Below are positions 20,491 through 29,717 of a stretch of DNA of 64,000 nucleotides, one piece after another; within the stretch, counting starts at the first letter, position 1; every line of letters starts with the position of its first letter. Source of the DNA: Pantoea sp. WMus005 (GTDB lineage Bacteria > Pseudomonadota > Gammaproteobacteria > Enterobacterales > Enterobacteriaceae). Both the position numbers and the translations under genes were made by a program. The notes beneath the pieces were generated by a model. That model was not told the DNA's origin. It saw nothing but the letters and a program-made list of their open reading frames with translations, and did not search any database. The DNA lies in contig NZ_JACBXU010000004.1 of NCBI RefSeq assembly GCF_013415305.1, positions 310,001 to 374,000 on the forward strand, read 5' to 3'.

Positions 20491-20886
20491 ATGGCTGACT
20501 CACAGCATAACCACGGCCCGGCTAAAGGGGTCATTAACATCGGCCAGCGCATTGTAACCACCCTGGTTGGCATGGTCGAGACGCGTGTTCGTCTGGCAGT
20601 GGTGGAACTGGAGCACGAGAAAGCTAACCTGATTCAGCTGCTGTTGATGGTTGGCCTGACAATGCTGTTCACTGCATTTGGTCTGATGAGCCTGATGGTT
20701 CTGATTATCTGGGCAGTGGATGCGCAGTACCGTCTGATGGCCATTGGCATCACGACCGGCACACTGCTGCTGCTGGCGGTTATTCTGGGGCTGTGGACCC
20801 TGCACAAATCGCGTCAGTCCACGCTGTTGCGCCACACGCGCAAAGAGCTTGAAACTGATCGTAATTTGCTTGAGGACCAGCGCTGA
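20491..20886 (+). CDS. yqjE: Holin-superfamily-like inner-membrane protein YqjE
   Basis: A 131-aa protein of the DUF1469 (Actinobacterial holin-X / phage holin superfamily III-like) group. Two membrane segments are clear, about residues 47-72 and 79-101. The intervening turn and the tail are charged. ATG 20491 (MADSQHNHG) fits the 2-bp spacing from yqjD; a frame from 20422 would overlap yqjD. Its TGA overlaps the yqjK ATG by one base. Function is unknown beyond stationary-phase membrane association with YqjD. Confidence 0.9.
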   Translation: MADSQHNHGPAKGVINIGQRIVTTLVGMVETRVRLAVVELEHEKANLIQLLLMVGLTMLFTAFGLMSLMVLIIWAVDAQYRLMAIGITTGTLLLLAVILGLWTLHKSRQSTLLRHTRKELETDRNLLEDQR

Positions 20887-21170
20887 TGAGCCGCCGCGAG
20901 CGTGAAGAACGCATCCATGAACTGCTTAAGCACGTGCAGCAGCAGCGGCTGGATTTAAGCGCTGCGCGGCGTGACTGGCTGGAAGGCACCGCACATTACG
21001 ATCGTGGCTGGTTTACTTTCCTCAGCTTACGTCGCTATCTGGCGATTGGCAGCAGCGCGCTGGCCATCTACTCAGTTCGCAGTCCCAACATGCTGTTACG
21101 CTGGGCAAAACGGGGATTCAGCGCCTGGAGTACCTGGCGCATGATTAAGTCCGCATTGCCTCCGCGTTAG
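20886..21170 (+). CDS. yqjK: YqjK family protein
   Basis: A 94-aa basic protein matching E. coli YqjK (99 aa). It starts with a very charged helix (MSRREREERIHELLKHVQQQ) and has a short hydrophobic stretch around residues 52-64. It lacks a signal peptide and ends in basic residues. The start overlaps the yqjE stop (TGATG), so it should be translationally coupled. A strong terminator lies 9 bp after the stop. Function is unknown; membership in the yqjCDEK stationary-phase cluster is the only clue. Confidence 0.88.
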   Translation: MSRREREERIHELLKHVQQQRLDLSAARRDWLEGTAHYDRGWFTFLSLRRYLAIGSSALAIYSVRSPNMLLRWAKRGFSAWSTWRMIKSALPPR

Positions 21171-21178
21171 TCCTGCTT

Positions 21179-21206
21179 AAAGCCGGTCCTGAAAAGGCCG
21201 GCTTTT
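21179..21206 (+). terminator. Terminator after yqjK
   Basis: AAAGCCGG (21179-21186) pairs with CCGGCTTT (21198-21205), followed by T residues. It ends the yqjD-yqjE-yqjK transcript. The following ~165 bp to yqjF hold a short GGGCAgctTGCCC hairpin and no gene. Confidence 0.88.
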
Positions 21207-21372
21207 CTTCATCAGATTTTCTGAAAAACACTGACAGTATATCTCGCTTACAACCTTTCCACTCCGCGATTATCATCTCCAGCCATCAACCCAATGAACG
21301 CAGTAGTGCTTTCAGCGGGCATAAACCCTGCGGGCAGCTTGCCCTGCATTCCTGATAGCGCTGGAGTAAATG

Positions 21373-21783
21373 ATGAAAAAATTCGAAGATGTCGGTTTAT
21401 TAGTGGCTCGCCTCCTGATGCCAATCCTGTTCATTACGGCCGGCTGGGGCAAGATCACCGGTTATGCAGGTACTCAGCAATATATGGAAGCGATGGGCGT
21501 CCCTGGCTTTATGCTGCCGCTGGTTATTCTGCTGGAGTTTGGCGGCGGTCTGGCCATTCTGTTTGGTTTCCTGACCCGTTTCACTGCCCTGTTCACTGCA
21601 GGCTTCACCATCCTGACCGCGTTTCTGTTTCACAGTAACTTTGCCGAAGGTGTGAATCAGCTGATGTTCATGAAAAACCTCTCTATCGCGGGTGGTTTCC
21701 TGGTGTTAGGTCTGGTGGGTCCAGGCGCATACAGCATTGATCGCCTGATCAGCAAAAGAAAACCACAGACGATTGCGCGCTAA
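21373..21783 (+). CDS. yqjF: DoxX-family membrane protein YqjF
   Basis: A 136-aa DoxX-family inner-membrane protein with four hydrophobic segments, very like E. coli YqjF. The stretch ARLLMPILFITAGWGKITGY near residues 12-31 is the DoxX signature. DoxX-type proteins take part in quinone-linked redox reactions; YqjF itself is linked to clearing aromatic degradation products. Of two tandem ATGs, 21373 is preferred because GGAG then sits 7 nt upstream and the N-terminus MKKFEDVG matches E. coli. yqjG follows after a hairpin. Confidence 0.9.
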   Translation: MKKFEDVGLLVARLLMPILFITAGWGKITGYAGTQQYMEAMGVPGFMLPLVILLEFGGGLAILFGFLTRFTALFTAGFTILTAFLFHSNFAEGVNQLMFMKNLSIAGGFLVLGLVGPGAYSIDRLISKRKPQTIAR

Positions 21784-21816
21784 TCTCACATAAAGCGTAA
21801 TGCCACATATACTTAG

Positions 21817-21845
21817 CAGGGCGGGGAAATTACCCCGCCCTGTTT
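21817..21845 (+). terminator. GC-rich hairpin between yqjF and yqjG
   Basis: CAGGGCGGGG (21817-21826) and CCCCGCCCTG (21833-21842) form a perfect 10-bp stem with a 6-nt loop, then TTT. It ends 17 bp before the yqjG ATG. It could terminate yqjF transcripts or attenuate read-through into yqjG. Confidence 0.7.
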
Positions 21846-21859
21846 GCATTGGAGCCATT

Positions 21860-22834
21860 ATGGGACAGTTAATTGACGGTGTCTGGCATGACACCTGGTA
21901 CGACACCAAATCCACTGGCGGACGTTTCAAACGTTCAGAGTCGGCTTTTCGCAACTGGGTCACGGCGGACGGTAGCGCCGGTCCGGTGGGCAAAGCGGGA
22001 TTTGCTGCTGAGCGCGATCGCTATCATCTTTATGTCTCGCTGGCCTGCCCCTGGGCGCACCGTACGCTACTGATGCTTCAGCTGAAGGGTCTGGATAGCA
22101 TGATCGATGTCTCCGTGGTGCATCCGCTGATGCTGGAGAACGGCTGGACCTTCGATGACACCTTTCAGGATGCGACGGGCGATAAGCTCTATCAGAACGA
22201 GTTCCTTTATCAGCTCTATTTGCATGCTGACCCGCAGTACAGTGGCCGTGTAACCGTGCCGGTATTGTGGGACAAGCAGCAGAACACCATCGTCAGCAAT
22301 GAATCGGCTGATATCATCCGCATGTTCAACAGTGCATTTGATGCGGTCGGTGCCCGTGCGGGTGACTACTATCCGGTAGCGCTGCGCGAGAAGATTGATG
22401 AGCTGAATGGCTGGATCTACGACACGGTTAATAACGGCGTGTATAAATCGGGCTTTGCGACGTCGCAGTCCGCTTATGACGAGGCTGTGACTGCGCTGTT
22501 CCATTCGCTGTCGCGACTGGAGCAGCTCCTGGGCCAGCATCGCTATCTCACCGGCGATCAACTGACCGAAGCGGATCTGCGGTTGTGGACCACCCTGGTA
22601 CGCTTCGATCCGGTCTATGTGACCCACTTTAAATGCGATCGTCACCGGATCAGTGACTACAGAAACCTCAGTGGTTTCCTGCGTGATATCTATCAGATGC
22701 CGGGCATTGCAGAGACAGTCAATCTTCCGCATATCCGTCACCACTACTACTGCAGCCACAAGACCATCAACCCGAACGGCGTGATCTCGCTGGGTCCGGC
22801 GTTTGACTGGGATGAGCCGCACGGCCGTGGTTAA
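21860..22834 (+). CDS. yqjG: Glutathionyl-hydroquinone reductase YqjG
   Basis: YqjG is a Xi-class glutathione transferase that reduces glutathionyl-hydroquinones with GSH. The 324-aa protein has the catalytic motif CPWAHR with the nucleophile at Cys63, the same residue number as in E. coli YqjG (328 aa), followed by a C-terminal helical GST domain with LTEADLRLWTTLVRFDPVY. The ATG at 21860 has GGAG 7 nt upstream. An in-frame ATG at 21800 precedes the hairpin and is unlikely. It follows yqjF as in E. coli. Confidence 0.95.
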   Translation: MGQLIDGVWHDTWYDTKSTGGRFKRSESAFRNWVTADGSAGPVGKAGFAAERDRYHLYVSLACPWAHRTLLMLQLKGLDSMIDVSVVHPLMLENGWTFDDTFQDATGDKLYQNEFLYQLYLHADPQYSGRVTVPVLWDKQQNTIVSNESADIIRMFNSAFDAVGARAGDYYPVALREKIDELNGWIYDTVNNGVYKSGFATSQSAYDEAVTALFHSLSRLEQLLGQHRYLTGDQLTEADLRLWTTLVRFDPVYVTHFKCDRHRISDYRNLSGFLRDIYQMPGIAETVNLPHIRHHYYCSHKTINPNGVISLGPAFDWDEPHGRG

Positions 22835-22858
22835 GCTGCATTAGCATAGCGCCACATT

Positions 22859-22970
22859 AAAAACCCCGCCGAAGCAGGGTTTCTGGTAAAAAGTCGGTGC
22901 TGACCGTTAAGCCGCGTTCTTTTCATAAAGCACGTCGTGGACAGTCATTCATCGCTGCCTGCACCTGGCC
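22859..22970 (-). repeat. Duplicated rnpB 3' end with second terminator
   Basis: The segment from 22859 repeats, about 121 bp away, the 3' tail of rnpB. It has a terminator hairpin (AAACCCcGC-type stem, one mismatch), then TTTCTGGTAAAAAGTCG and CTGACCGTTAAGCCG, and then, after a 14-nt insertion, CGTGGACAGTCATTCATC. It lies downstream of the rnpB terminator on the minus strand, so it looks like a decayed tandem copy. Tandem repeats of the rnpB 3' end are known in E. coli. Confidence 0.85.
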
Positions 22971-22978
22971 CGCAAAAG

Positions 22979-23004
22979 CAAAAACCCCGCCGAAGCGGGG
23001 TTTC
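22979..23004 (-). terminator. rnpB terminator
   Basis: Read on the minus strand, AAACCCCGC pairs with GCGGGGTTT across a TTCG-type loop, followed by T residues. It begins about 10 nt after the mature 3' end of the RNase P RNA. Confidence 0.9.
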
Positions 23005-23012
23005 TGGTAAAA

Positions 23013-23391
<379 letters not shown>

Positions 23392-23428
23392 GGCGCGGGA
23401 TAATAGGACATCCGAAGGCATTTGTCAC
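23392..23428 (-). promoter_or_regulatory. rnpB promoter
   Basis: On the minus strand GTGACA (-35, 23428-23423) and TATTAT (-10, 23405-23400) are separated by exactly 17 bp, and the RNA starts 9 nt further at 23391. The discriminator CCCGCGCC is GC-rich, as in stringently controlled stable-RNA promoters. The -35 box overlaps the rsmI stop codon. Confidence 0.85.
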
Positions 23429-24291
23429 GCCTCTTGCTGCTCCAGCGCATACTTATAGAGGGCATTCTTCTTCACGCTGTGGATCTCAGCGGTCAGCGCA
23501 GCCGCGCGCTTCAACGGCAGCTCTTTTTGCAGCAGCGCCAGCGTACGCAGTGCATCAGCGGGTAACGCATCGTCATCATCGACTTTGTGCCCTTCGACAA
23601 TCAGCACCATCTCGCCTTTACGACGATTCTCATCTTCTTTTACCCAGGCCAGCAGCTCGCCGACCGGCGCACCGTAAATCGACTCCCAGGTTTTGGTCAG
23701 CTCGCGCGCCAGCACGACGTAGCGTTCAGGCCCCAGCTCACTCACCATATCCTGCAGGCTGTCGATCAGACGATGGGTCGATTCATAGAAAATCAGCGTA
23801 CGCGGTTCCTGCACCAGCGCCCGCAGGGCATCGCAACGGCCTTTGGTTTTGGCGGGCAGAAACCCTTCGTAACAGAACCGATCGGAGGGCAGTCCTGCGG
23901 CACTTAACGCGGCAATGGCGGCACAGGCGCCCGGCAGCGGCACCACACGGATGCCCGCTTCACGGCAGCGACGCACCAGATGGTAGCCCGGATCATTGAT
24001 CAGCGGCGTGCCAGCATCAGAAACTAAGGCTATGCTTTGACCCTCCTGCAGCTTCGTCAGCAGCAGCTCAGCCTTGTGCTGCTCGTTGTGGTCATGAAGT
24101 GAGAAGAGTCGCGCATTGATGGCGAAATGTTGTAGCAACAGTCCGGTATGACGTGTATCTTCCGCAGCGACCAGATCGACGCTCGAAAGCACCGTCAGCG
24201 CCCGCTGGGTGATATCACCCAAATTACCAATCGGGGTTGGAACGATGTAGAGCGTGCTGGCAGAAATCTCTGCCCGATCGTGTTGTTTCAT
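23425..24291 (-). CDS. rsmI: 16S rRNA (cytidine-1402-2'-O)-methyltransferase RsmI
   Basis: RsmI (YraL) places the 2'-O-methyl group on C1402 in the decoding centre of 16S rRNA. The 288-aa protein is a tetrapyrrole-methylase-fold enzyme. It shows [19 protein letters not shown] near residue 14, the loop [14 protein letters not shown] near 39, the SAM-binding [15 protein letters not shown] near 80, and [19 protein letters not shown] near 106. Length matches E. coli (286 aa). It is divergent from lpoA across 62 bp, and its stop overlaps the rnpB -35 box, as in relatives. Confidence 0.96.
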   Translation of the reverse strand: MKQHDRAEISASTLYIVPTPIGNLGDITQRALTVLSSVDLVAAEDTRHTGLLLQHFAINARLFSLHDHNEQHKAELLLTKLQEGQSIALVSDAGTPLINDPGYHLVRRCREAGIRVVPLPGACAAIAALSAAGLPSDRFCYEGFLPAKTKGRCDALRALVQEPRTLIFYESTHRLIDSLQDMVSELGPERYVVLARELTKTWESIYGAPVGELLAWVKEDENRRKGEMVLIVEGHKVDDDDALPADALRTLALLQKELPLKRAAALTAEIHSVKKNALYKYALEQQEA

Positions 24292-24353
24292 TGTTTCATC
24301 CGAATTGCCGATTTAATATTGAGCATCTTGAAAAAAACATCACTGGATACAGT

Positions 24354-26384
24354 ATGCTTCCTTCAAAAGTCGTTCGTCATAAAGCAGGACGCTTTCTGCC
24401 TGTCATTCTTGCTGGGCTGATTTTAGCCGCATGTAGCGGTCAGGGGCCGCAAACCTCAACCGTCAATATTCAGGGGCCAGTTACCGCCAGCTCCGCTTAC
24501 TATCTGCAGCAAGCGCAGCAAAGCAGCGATGATAGCAAGACCGACTGGCAATTACTTGCAATCCGCGCCCTGTTGAAGGAAGGAAAGTATCCTGAGGCGA
24601 CCCAACAACTGAGTCAGTTGCCGCAGCAGCTCTCTGAGACGCAGCAACAGGAATCCCTGCTGCTGAAAGCGCAATTGCTGATTACACAACAGAAGATCAA
24701 AGACGCTGAACCGCTGTTAGCGGCAGTAAAAACCGGCGCACTGTCGCAGGATCAGCTGGCGCGTTATTACAGCCTGCAGATTGCCAGCGCACAGGGCCGC
24801 CCTTCACTCTCACTGCTGCGCAACTATATTGCCCAGGAACCGCTGCTGAAAGGCACCGATCATCAGGGCAATATTGACGCCACCTGGCAGACCCTGACGC
24901 AAATGTCGCCGCAGGATGTCAGCAACCTGGTGATCAATGCTGATGAGAATGTGCTGCAGGGCTGGCTGGATCTGCTCGCGGTCTGGCGCGCCAATGCCCA
25001 GGATGCTGAGATGCTGAAGTCCGGCATCAAAGACTGGCAGACCCGCTATCCGCAGAACCCGGCCGCCAAAACGCTGCCGACGCAGCTGAGCCAGATGCAG
25101 AACTACACCAAAGCCTCCACCAGCATTATCGCCCTGCTGCTGCCGCTGAATGGCCAGGCGCAGGTGTTCGCGAATGCGATTCAGAAAGGCTTTAACGATG
25201 CGAAGAATGGCGTTTCCGCGCCAGTCGCTCAGCCGGCGGCTGCCCAGCCCGCCGCTGCGGATGCAGCAGCCAGCACCCAACCTGCGGCCGCTGCGGGATC
25301 GTCTGCCGATCCGATCAGCGCGCCGCAGCAGTCTGCCGCCACCGCACCACAGCCTCAGTCACAGCCCCAATCTCAGCCTGCTGCTGCCGCACCGGTCAGC
25401 AACGCTCAGATCAAGGTCTATGACACCAGCAGCCAGCCAATTGAGCAGGTGATGCAGCAGGCACAGCAGGATGGCGCCACTATCGTGGTTGGCCCGCTGC
25501 TGAAGAGCAACGTTGAGAAGGTCGCCAACAGCCAGACGCCGCTGAACGTGCTGGCACTCAACGAGCCAGAGAAGATCCAGAACCATCCGAATATTTGCTA
25601 CTTTGCGCTTTCTCCTGAAGACGAAGCGCGCGATGCCGCGCACCATATCTGGGAACAGGGCAAACGCCAGCCACTGTTGTTAGTTCCGCGCAGCGGCCTG
25701 GGCGATCGCGTGACTAACGCGTTTGCGCAGGAGTGGCAGAAACTGGGTGGCAGTACCGTCATGCAGCAGCGCTTTGGCTCGACCGCTGAGCTGAAACAGG
25801 GCATCAACAGCGGCGCGGGCATCAGCCTGTCGGGCACGCCAGTAAACGCTGCACCTGCTGAGCCGCAAGGCGTTTCGATTGCGGGCATGACTATTCCGGC
25901 ACCGCAGCCGGGCACGCCCAATGTGGTCAGCACCAGCAGCGGTGGCGGCGTCGATGCGGTTTACATCGTCTCAACGCAGGATGAACTGCAGCTGATTAAA
26001 CCGATGATCACCATGCGCACCGGCAGTCGCAGCAACATCTCGCTCTACGCCAGCTCGCGCAGCGCGCAGGCCGGTGCCGGCCCGGACTTCCGGTTAGAAA
26101 TGGATGGCCTGCAGTTCAGCGATATCCCGCTGCTTTCCGGCAGCAATCCTGGCCTGATGCAGCAGACGTCGAAGTCATTCAATAATGACTACTCGCTGGT
26201 GCGCCTGTATGCCATGGGTATGGATGCCTGGACGCTGGCGAATCACTTTAACCAGATGCGTCAGTCTCCTGGCTTCACGCTGGATGGCAATACCGGCAAG
26301 CTCAGCGCCGACACGGATTGTGTGATCAACAGGAAGTTGACATGGAACCAGTATCGTCGGGGCGAAATCACACCGGCCAACTAA
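24354..26384 (+). CDS. lpoA: Penicillin-binding protein 1a activator lipoprotein LpoA
   Basis: LpoA is an outer-membrane lipoprotein that reaches through the periplasm to activate PBP1a (MrcA). The 676-aa protein has a lipobox (LILAACSG) with Cys27. An N-terminal tetratricopeptide-like helical domain spans about residues 40-260. A linker rich in Q, P and A covers about 290-345, and a C-terminal periplasmic-binding-protein-like domain follows. ATG 24354 supplies a proper signal peptide; an earlier in-frame ATG at 24237 lies within rsmI. The downstream yraN start overlaps its last 43 bases. The linker is long and low in complexity, as is usual for the family's variable region. Confidence 0.94.
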   Translation: MLPSKVVRHKAGRFLPVILAGLILAACSGQGPQTSTVNIQGPVTASSAYYLQQAQQSSDDSKTDWQLLAIRALLKEGKYPEATQQLSQLPQQLSETQQQESLLLKAQLLITQQKIKDAEPLLAAVKTGALSQDQLARYYSLQIASAQGRPSLSLLRNYIAQEPLLKGTDHQGNIDATWQTLTQMSPQDVSNLVINADENVLQGWLDLLAVWRANAQDAEMLKSGIKDWQTRYPQNPAAKTLPTQLSQMQNYTKASTSIIALLLPLNGQAQVFANAIQKGFNDAKNGVSAPVAQPAAAQPAAADAAASTQPAAAAGSSADPISAPQQSAATAPQPQSQPQSQPAAAAPVSNAQIKVYDTSSQPIEQVMQQAQQDGATIVVGPLLKSNVEKVANSQTPLNVLALNEPEKIQNHPNICYFALSPEDEARDAAHHIWEQGKRQPLLLVPRSGLGDRVTNAFAQEWQKLGGSTVMQQRFGSTAELKQGINSGAGISLSGTPVNAAPAEPQGVSIAGMTIPAPQPGTPNVVSTSSGGGVDAVYIVSTQDELQLIKPMITMRTGSRSNISLYASSRSAQAGAGPDFRLEMDGLQFSDIPLLSGSNPGLMQQTSKSFNNDYSLVRLYAMGMDAWTLANHFNQMRQSPGFTLDGNTGKLSADTDCVINRKLTWNQYRRGEITPAN

Positions 26385-26737
26385 ATCGCCGTCAGATTGG
26401 TGCCGGGCATGAAGAAGATGCCCGGCGCTATCTGGAGCAGGCTGGCCTGATATGGGTCGCCAGTAATGTTCACTTTCGCAATGGTGAACTTGACCTGATT
26501 ATGCGTGACGGGCACTGTTGGGTGTTTGTTGAAGTCCGCTACCGACGCGATGCGCGTTACGGTGGTGCACTCGCCAGCGTTACCCGTAATAAACAACACA
26601 AGCTGCTGCGTGCTGCCGCTCTCTGGCTGGCGCAACGCGGCGGCAGTTTTGAAACAGTGAATTGCCGTTTCGACATCATCGCCATTACCGGCACGGCGCT
26701 CGAGTGGCTGCCGAATGCCTTTAATGCAGACGTTTAG
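26342..26737 (+). CDS. yraN: UPF0102 / YraN-family nuclease-like protein
   Basis: YraN is a 131-aa cytoplasmic protein of the PD-(D/E)XK nuclease-like UPF0102 family. The core acidic residues are visible in [11 protein letters not shown] and WVFVEVRYR, the E...D...ExR pattern. The C-terminal half has [14 protein letters not shown]. Start ATG 26342 lies inside the end of lpoA and gives the E. coli length; an ATG at 26318 is also in frame. Function is not established. It forms a cluster with lpoA, diaA and dolP, as in E. coli. Confidence 0.92.
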   Translation: MEPVSSGRNHTGQLNRRQIGAGHEEDARRYLEQAGLIWVASNVHFRNGELDLIMRDGHCWVFVEVRYRRDARYGGALASVTRNKQHKLLRAAALWLAQRGGSFETVNCRFDIIAITGTALEWLPNAFNADV

Positions 26738-26751
26738 AACCAGGTGGTCGT

Positions 26752-27339
26752 GTGCAGGAAAGAATTAAAGCATGTTTTACCGAAAGTATTCAGACTCAGA
26801 TTGCCGCAGCCGAGGCGTTGCCCGATGCCATCTCCCGCGCAGCTATGACGCTGGTGCAGTCGTTACTGAATGGCAATAAAATCCTGAGCTGTGGTAACGG
26901 CGCTTCATCCGCCAATGCCCAGCACTTCGCCGCCAGCATGATTAACCGTTTTGAGACCGAGCGTCCCAGCTTACCGGCGCTGGCGTTAAGTGCTGACAAT
27001 GTGATGCTGACTGCCATTGGTAATGACCGTCTGCACGATGAGATCTATGCCAAGCAGGTACGCGCGCTGGGACACGCAGGCGATGTGTTACTGGCTATCT
27101 CAACCCGTGGCAACACCCGTGACATCGTTAAGGCCGTAGAAGCGGCGGTAACACGTGATATGACTATCGTTGCGCTTACCGGGTATGATGGCGGAGAGCT
27201 CGCCGGACTGCTGGGTCCGCAGGATGTGGAAATCCGTATTCCATCGCACCGCAGCGCCCGTATTCAGGAGATGCATATGCTGACCGTGAATTGCCTATGC
27301 GATCTGATCGATAACACTCTCTTTCCCCATCAGGAATGA
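26752..27339 (+). CDS. diaA: DnaA initiator-associating protein DiaA
   Basis: DiaA binds DnaA domain I as a tetramer and promotes timely initiation at oriC. The 195-aa protein has a single SIS (sugar isomerase) domain: [19 protein letters not shown] near residue 45 and [17 protein letters not shown] near 110. It is almost identical to E. coli DiaA. The start is GTG 26752, with AGGTGG about 8 nt upstream; the next residues [12 protein letters not shown] match the E. coli N-terminus. dolP begins 14 bp after the stop. Confidence 0.96.
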   Translation: MQERIKACFTESIQTQIAAAEALPDAISRAAMTLVQSLLNGNKILSCGNGASSANAQHFAASMINRFETERPSLPALALSADNVMLTAIGNDRLHDEIYAKQVRALGHAGDVLLAISTRGNTRDIVKAVEAAVTRDMTIVALTGYDGGELAGLLGPQDVEIRIPSHRSARIQEMHMLTVNCLCDLIDNTLFPHQE

Positions 27340-27353
27340 CTGAAGGAGCACGA

Positions 27354-27926
27354 ATGAAAGCATTGAATGCTATAGCTATTCTGTTAACCGCCATGCTGCT
27401 ACAGGGCTGTGTAGCCGTGGTCGCTGGTGGCGCAGCTGTGGCCACCAAAACGGCCACCGATCCCCGCTCAGTGGGTACGCAGGTTGATGACGGCACGCTG
27501 GAGCTACGCGTCACGAATGCGCTGGCAAAAGATCAGCAGATTAAAACCGATGCCCGTGTTGTCGCCACCGCCTATCAGGGCAAAGTGTTGCTGACTGGTC
27601 AGGCGCCTTCGCAGGAGATCGCCAATCGTGCCAAACAGATCACTATGGGTGTTGATGGCGCAACCGAAGTTTATAACGAGATCCGCATTGGCCAGAAAGT
27701 GACGCTGGGCACGACGTCATCCGACACCTGGATCACCACCAAAATCCGCTCGCAGCTGCTGGGCAGCGATCAGGTGAAATCATCCAACGTGAAAGTGACG
27801 ACGGAGAATGGCGAAGTGTTCCTGCTGGGTCTGGTGACACAACAGGAAGCGCAGGCCGCGGCGGATGTCGCCAGCCGCGTCAGTGGTGTGAAGCACGTTA
27901 CTACCGCCTTCACCATGCTGAAGTAA
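27354..27926 (+). CDS. dolP: Outer-membrane BON-domain lipoprotein DolP
   Basis: DolP (YraP) is an outer-membrane lipoprotein that localises to division sites and helps envelope integrity and BamA function. The 190-aa protein has lipobox LLQGC (Cys19) and two BON domains, about residues 45-115 and 120-188. VLLTGQAPSQEIANRA is the turn of the first and VFLLGLVTQQEAQAA the turn of the second. ATG 27354 has GGAG 7 nt upstream. E. coli DolP is 191 aa and sigma-E controlled; no sigma-E promoter was recognised in the 14-bp gap, so it is probably read with diaA. Confidence 0.95.
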   Translation: MKALNAIAILLTAMLLQGCVAVVAGGAAVATKTATDPRSVGTQVDDGTLELRVTNALAKDQQIKTDARVVATAYQGKVLLTGQAPSQEIANRAKQITMGVDGATEVYNEIRIGQKVTLGTTSSDTWITTKIRSQLLGSDQVKSSNVKVTTENGEVFLLGLVTQQEAQAAADVASRVSGVKHVTTAFTMLK

Positions 27927-27941
27927 TTCGCTAAACAAAAG

Positions 27942-27966
27942 AAAGGCGGCCATGGCCGCCTTTTTT
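27942..27966. terminator. Terminator after dolP (also serves yhaK)
   Basis: AAAGGCGGCCATGGCCGCCTTT is a perfect palindrome followed by TTTT on the + strand and by T residues on the minus strand (from the AAAAGAAA side). It sits between convergent dolP and yhaK. Confidence 0.92.
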
Positions 27967-27978
27967 ATTGCCTGATTC

Positions 27979-28683
27979 TCAGACCGGAATATCGATGACC
28001 AGCGCGCGGGTCGCGGTTTTCGCTTTCAGCTGCAACAGCTTCTCTTCCTGCAAAAACGCGCCATCGCCACAGCCCAGCTTCTCCTGATGATCCGTGCCGG
28101 ACATCGCCTCCAGCGAACCATGAATTGACTGCAGATAGGCTCGTGGCCCTTGTATCCGCAGCGAATGCTGTTCGCCCGGCGCCAGCTCGACCTGATGAAT
28201 CCACACCTGCTGACGCAACTGCAGACTGTCATCTATCCCATCCGGCGAGGCGATCAGCTGAGACAAACGGCCTTCCGTCAGGGCAATCTTCTGCATCCTC
28301 GGATTTTCGCGCTCAGGACAGGCAGACAGCCACAGCTGCATACGTGTCAGTGGACGATCTTTGCTCAGGTTAATTTCGGTGTAACTCACCCCCTGCTGGG
28401 CAGAGAGCAGCAGCGCCTCTCCTTCCCGCACGCTGATGGTGTTGCCTTCACTGTCCCGGTATTCAGCTTCACCCTGCAGCACGATGTTGAGCACATCGAC
28501 CTGAGGATAGGTACGCGGCTGAAAAGCCGCACCCGGCGCCAGCACTTCCTGGTTCAGCACACGTAGCGAGGCATAGCCCATCAGTTTAGGATCAAAATAG
28601 TGGCCAAAAGAGAAACTGTATCGGCCCTGTAACCAACCGAAATCGGCCTGGCCACATGCCGACGCACTGCGTGTCGTTATCAT
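27979..28683 (-). CDS. yhaK: Pirin-family bicupin YhaK
   Basis: YhaK is a 234-aa cytoplasmic bicupin of the pirin family, close to E. coli YhaK (233 aa), which reacts with reactive oxygen species. The N-terminal cupin has FSFGHYFDPKLMGYASLRVLN near residue 24. The metal site typical of pirins is incomplete, as in E. coli YhaK, and the C-terminal half is a second cupin. In E. coli it is activated by YhaJ. Here it is divergent from yhaJ with a 129-bp control region, consistent with the same control. Confidence 0.93.
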   Translation of the reverse strand: MITTRSASACGQADFGWLQGRYSFSFGHYFDPKLMGYASLRVLNQEVLAPGAAFQPRTYPQVDVLNIVLQGEAEYRDSEGNTISVREGEALLLSAQQGVSYTEINLSKDRPLTRMQLWLSACPERENPRMQKIALTEGRLSQLIASPDGIDDSLQLRQQVWIHQVELAPGEQHSLRIQGPRAYLQSIHGSLEAMSGTDHQEKLGCGDGAFLQEEKLLQLKAKTATRALVIDIPV

Positions 28684-28812
28684 TATTTACCTCCGGCATC
28701 CGGTGACGAGAATCGGCCACGGACTTTATACCCCCATGGTAAAAGTCTGGACGCCGGATTGTTAGCCAGTTAATCTGCCCGGCATGTTCAAATTTCCTGA
28801 CAGAGAACCGGG

Positions 28813-29712
28813 ATGGCTAAAGAGCGTGCGTTAACCCTTGAATCTTTACGCGTTATGGATGCGATTGATCGACGTGGCAGTTTTGCAGCGGCAGCAGATG
28901 AACTGGGGCGCGTTCCTTCTGCCCTCAGCTACACCATGCAAAAGCTGGAAGAGGAGCTGGATGTGGTGCTGTTTGACCGCTCTGGTCACCGCACTAAATT
29001 TACCAACGTGGGACGCATGCTGCTGGAGCGTGGCCGGGTACTGCTGGAAGCGGCCGATAAGCTCACCACCGATGCGGAAGCGCTGGCTCGTGGCTGGGAA
29101 ACCCATCTGACGATCGTCACCGAAGCGCTGGTGCCCATTGATGCACTTTTCCCCTTGGTGACAAAGCTGGCCGATAAAGCCAATACGCAATTTTCGCTGG
29201 TCACTGAAGTACTGGCGGGCGCGTGGGAGCGGCTGGAACAGGGCCGGGCCGATATCGTGATTGCCCCCGATATGCACTTCCGCGCCTCAACCGAGATCAA
29301 TACCCGCAAGCTCTACACCATGATGAGTGTTTACGTCGCCAGTGCTGACCATCCGATCCATAACGAGCCTGAACCTCAGTCTGAAGTGACGCGGGTGAAA
29401 TACCGTGGCATTGCAGTGGCAGATACCGCGCGTGAGCGCCCGGTGCTGACCGTACAGTTGCTGGATAAGCAGCAGCGCCTGACCGTGAGCAGCATGGACG
29501 ATAAGCGCCGTGCGCTGCTGGCCGGTCTGGGCGTGGCGACCATGCCCTATTCACTGGTGGAACAGGATATTGCGGAAGGCCGTCTGCGCGTGGTGAGTCC
29601 GGAATATACCCGCGAGGTCGATATTATTATGGCGTGGCGGCGTGACAGCATGGGCGAAGCCAAATCCTGGTGTCTGCGCGAAATCCCCCGTCTGCTGGCG
29701 AAGAAAAACTAA
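28813..29712 (+). CDS. yhaJ: LysR-type regulator YhaJ
   Basis: YhaJ is a LysR-family regulator known for response to dinitrotoluene-type aromatics and for activating yqjF and yhaK. The 299-aa protein has the N-terminal helix-turn-helix (RRGSFAAAADELGRVPSALSY near residues 20-40) and a periplasmic-binding-like effector domain from about 90. It is nearly identical to E. coli YhaJ. Its known target yqjF is in this window at 21373. The stop is 5 bp from the convergent regulator of the dga-like cassette. Confidence 0.95.
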   Translation: MAKERALTLESLRVMDAIDRRGSFAAAADELGRVPSALSYTMQKLEEELDVVLFDRSGHRTKFTNVGRMLLERGRVLLEAADKLTTDAEALARGWETHLTIVTEALVPIDALFPLVTKLADKANTQFSLVTEVLAGAWERLEQGRADIVIAPDMHFRASTEINTRKLYTMMSVYVASADHPIHNEPEPQSEVTRVKYRGIAVADTARERPVLTVQLLDKQQRLTVSSMDDKRRALLAGLGVATMPYSLVEQDIAEGRLRVVSPEYTREVDIIMAWRRDSMGEAKSWCLREIPRLLAKKN

Positions 29713-29717
29713 AAAGC

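Noticed and set aside
24981..25400. CRISPR or tandem repeat array suggested by the repetitive Q/P/A codons in lpoA
   Set aside because: The repeats are short, in frame and irregular, and correspond to the known flexible linker of LpoA; no CRISPR array was seen anywhere in the window.
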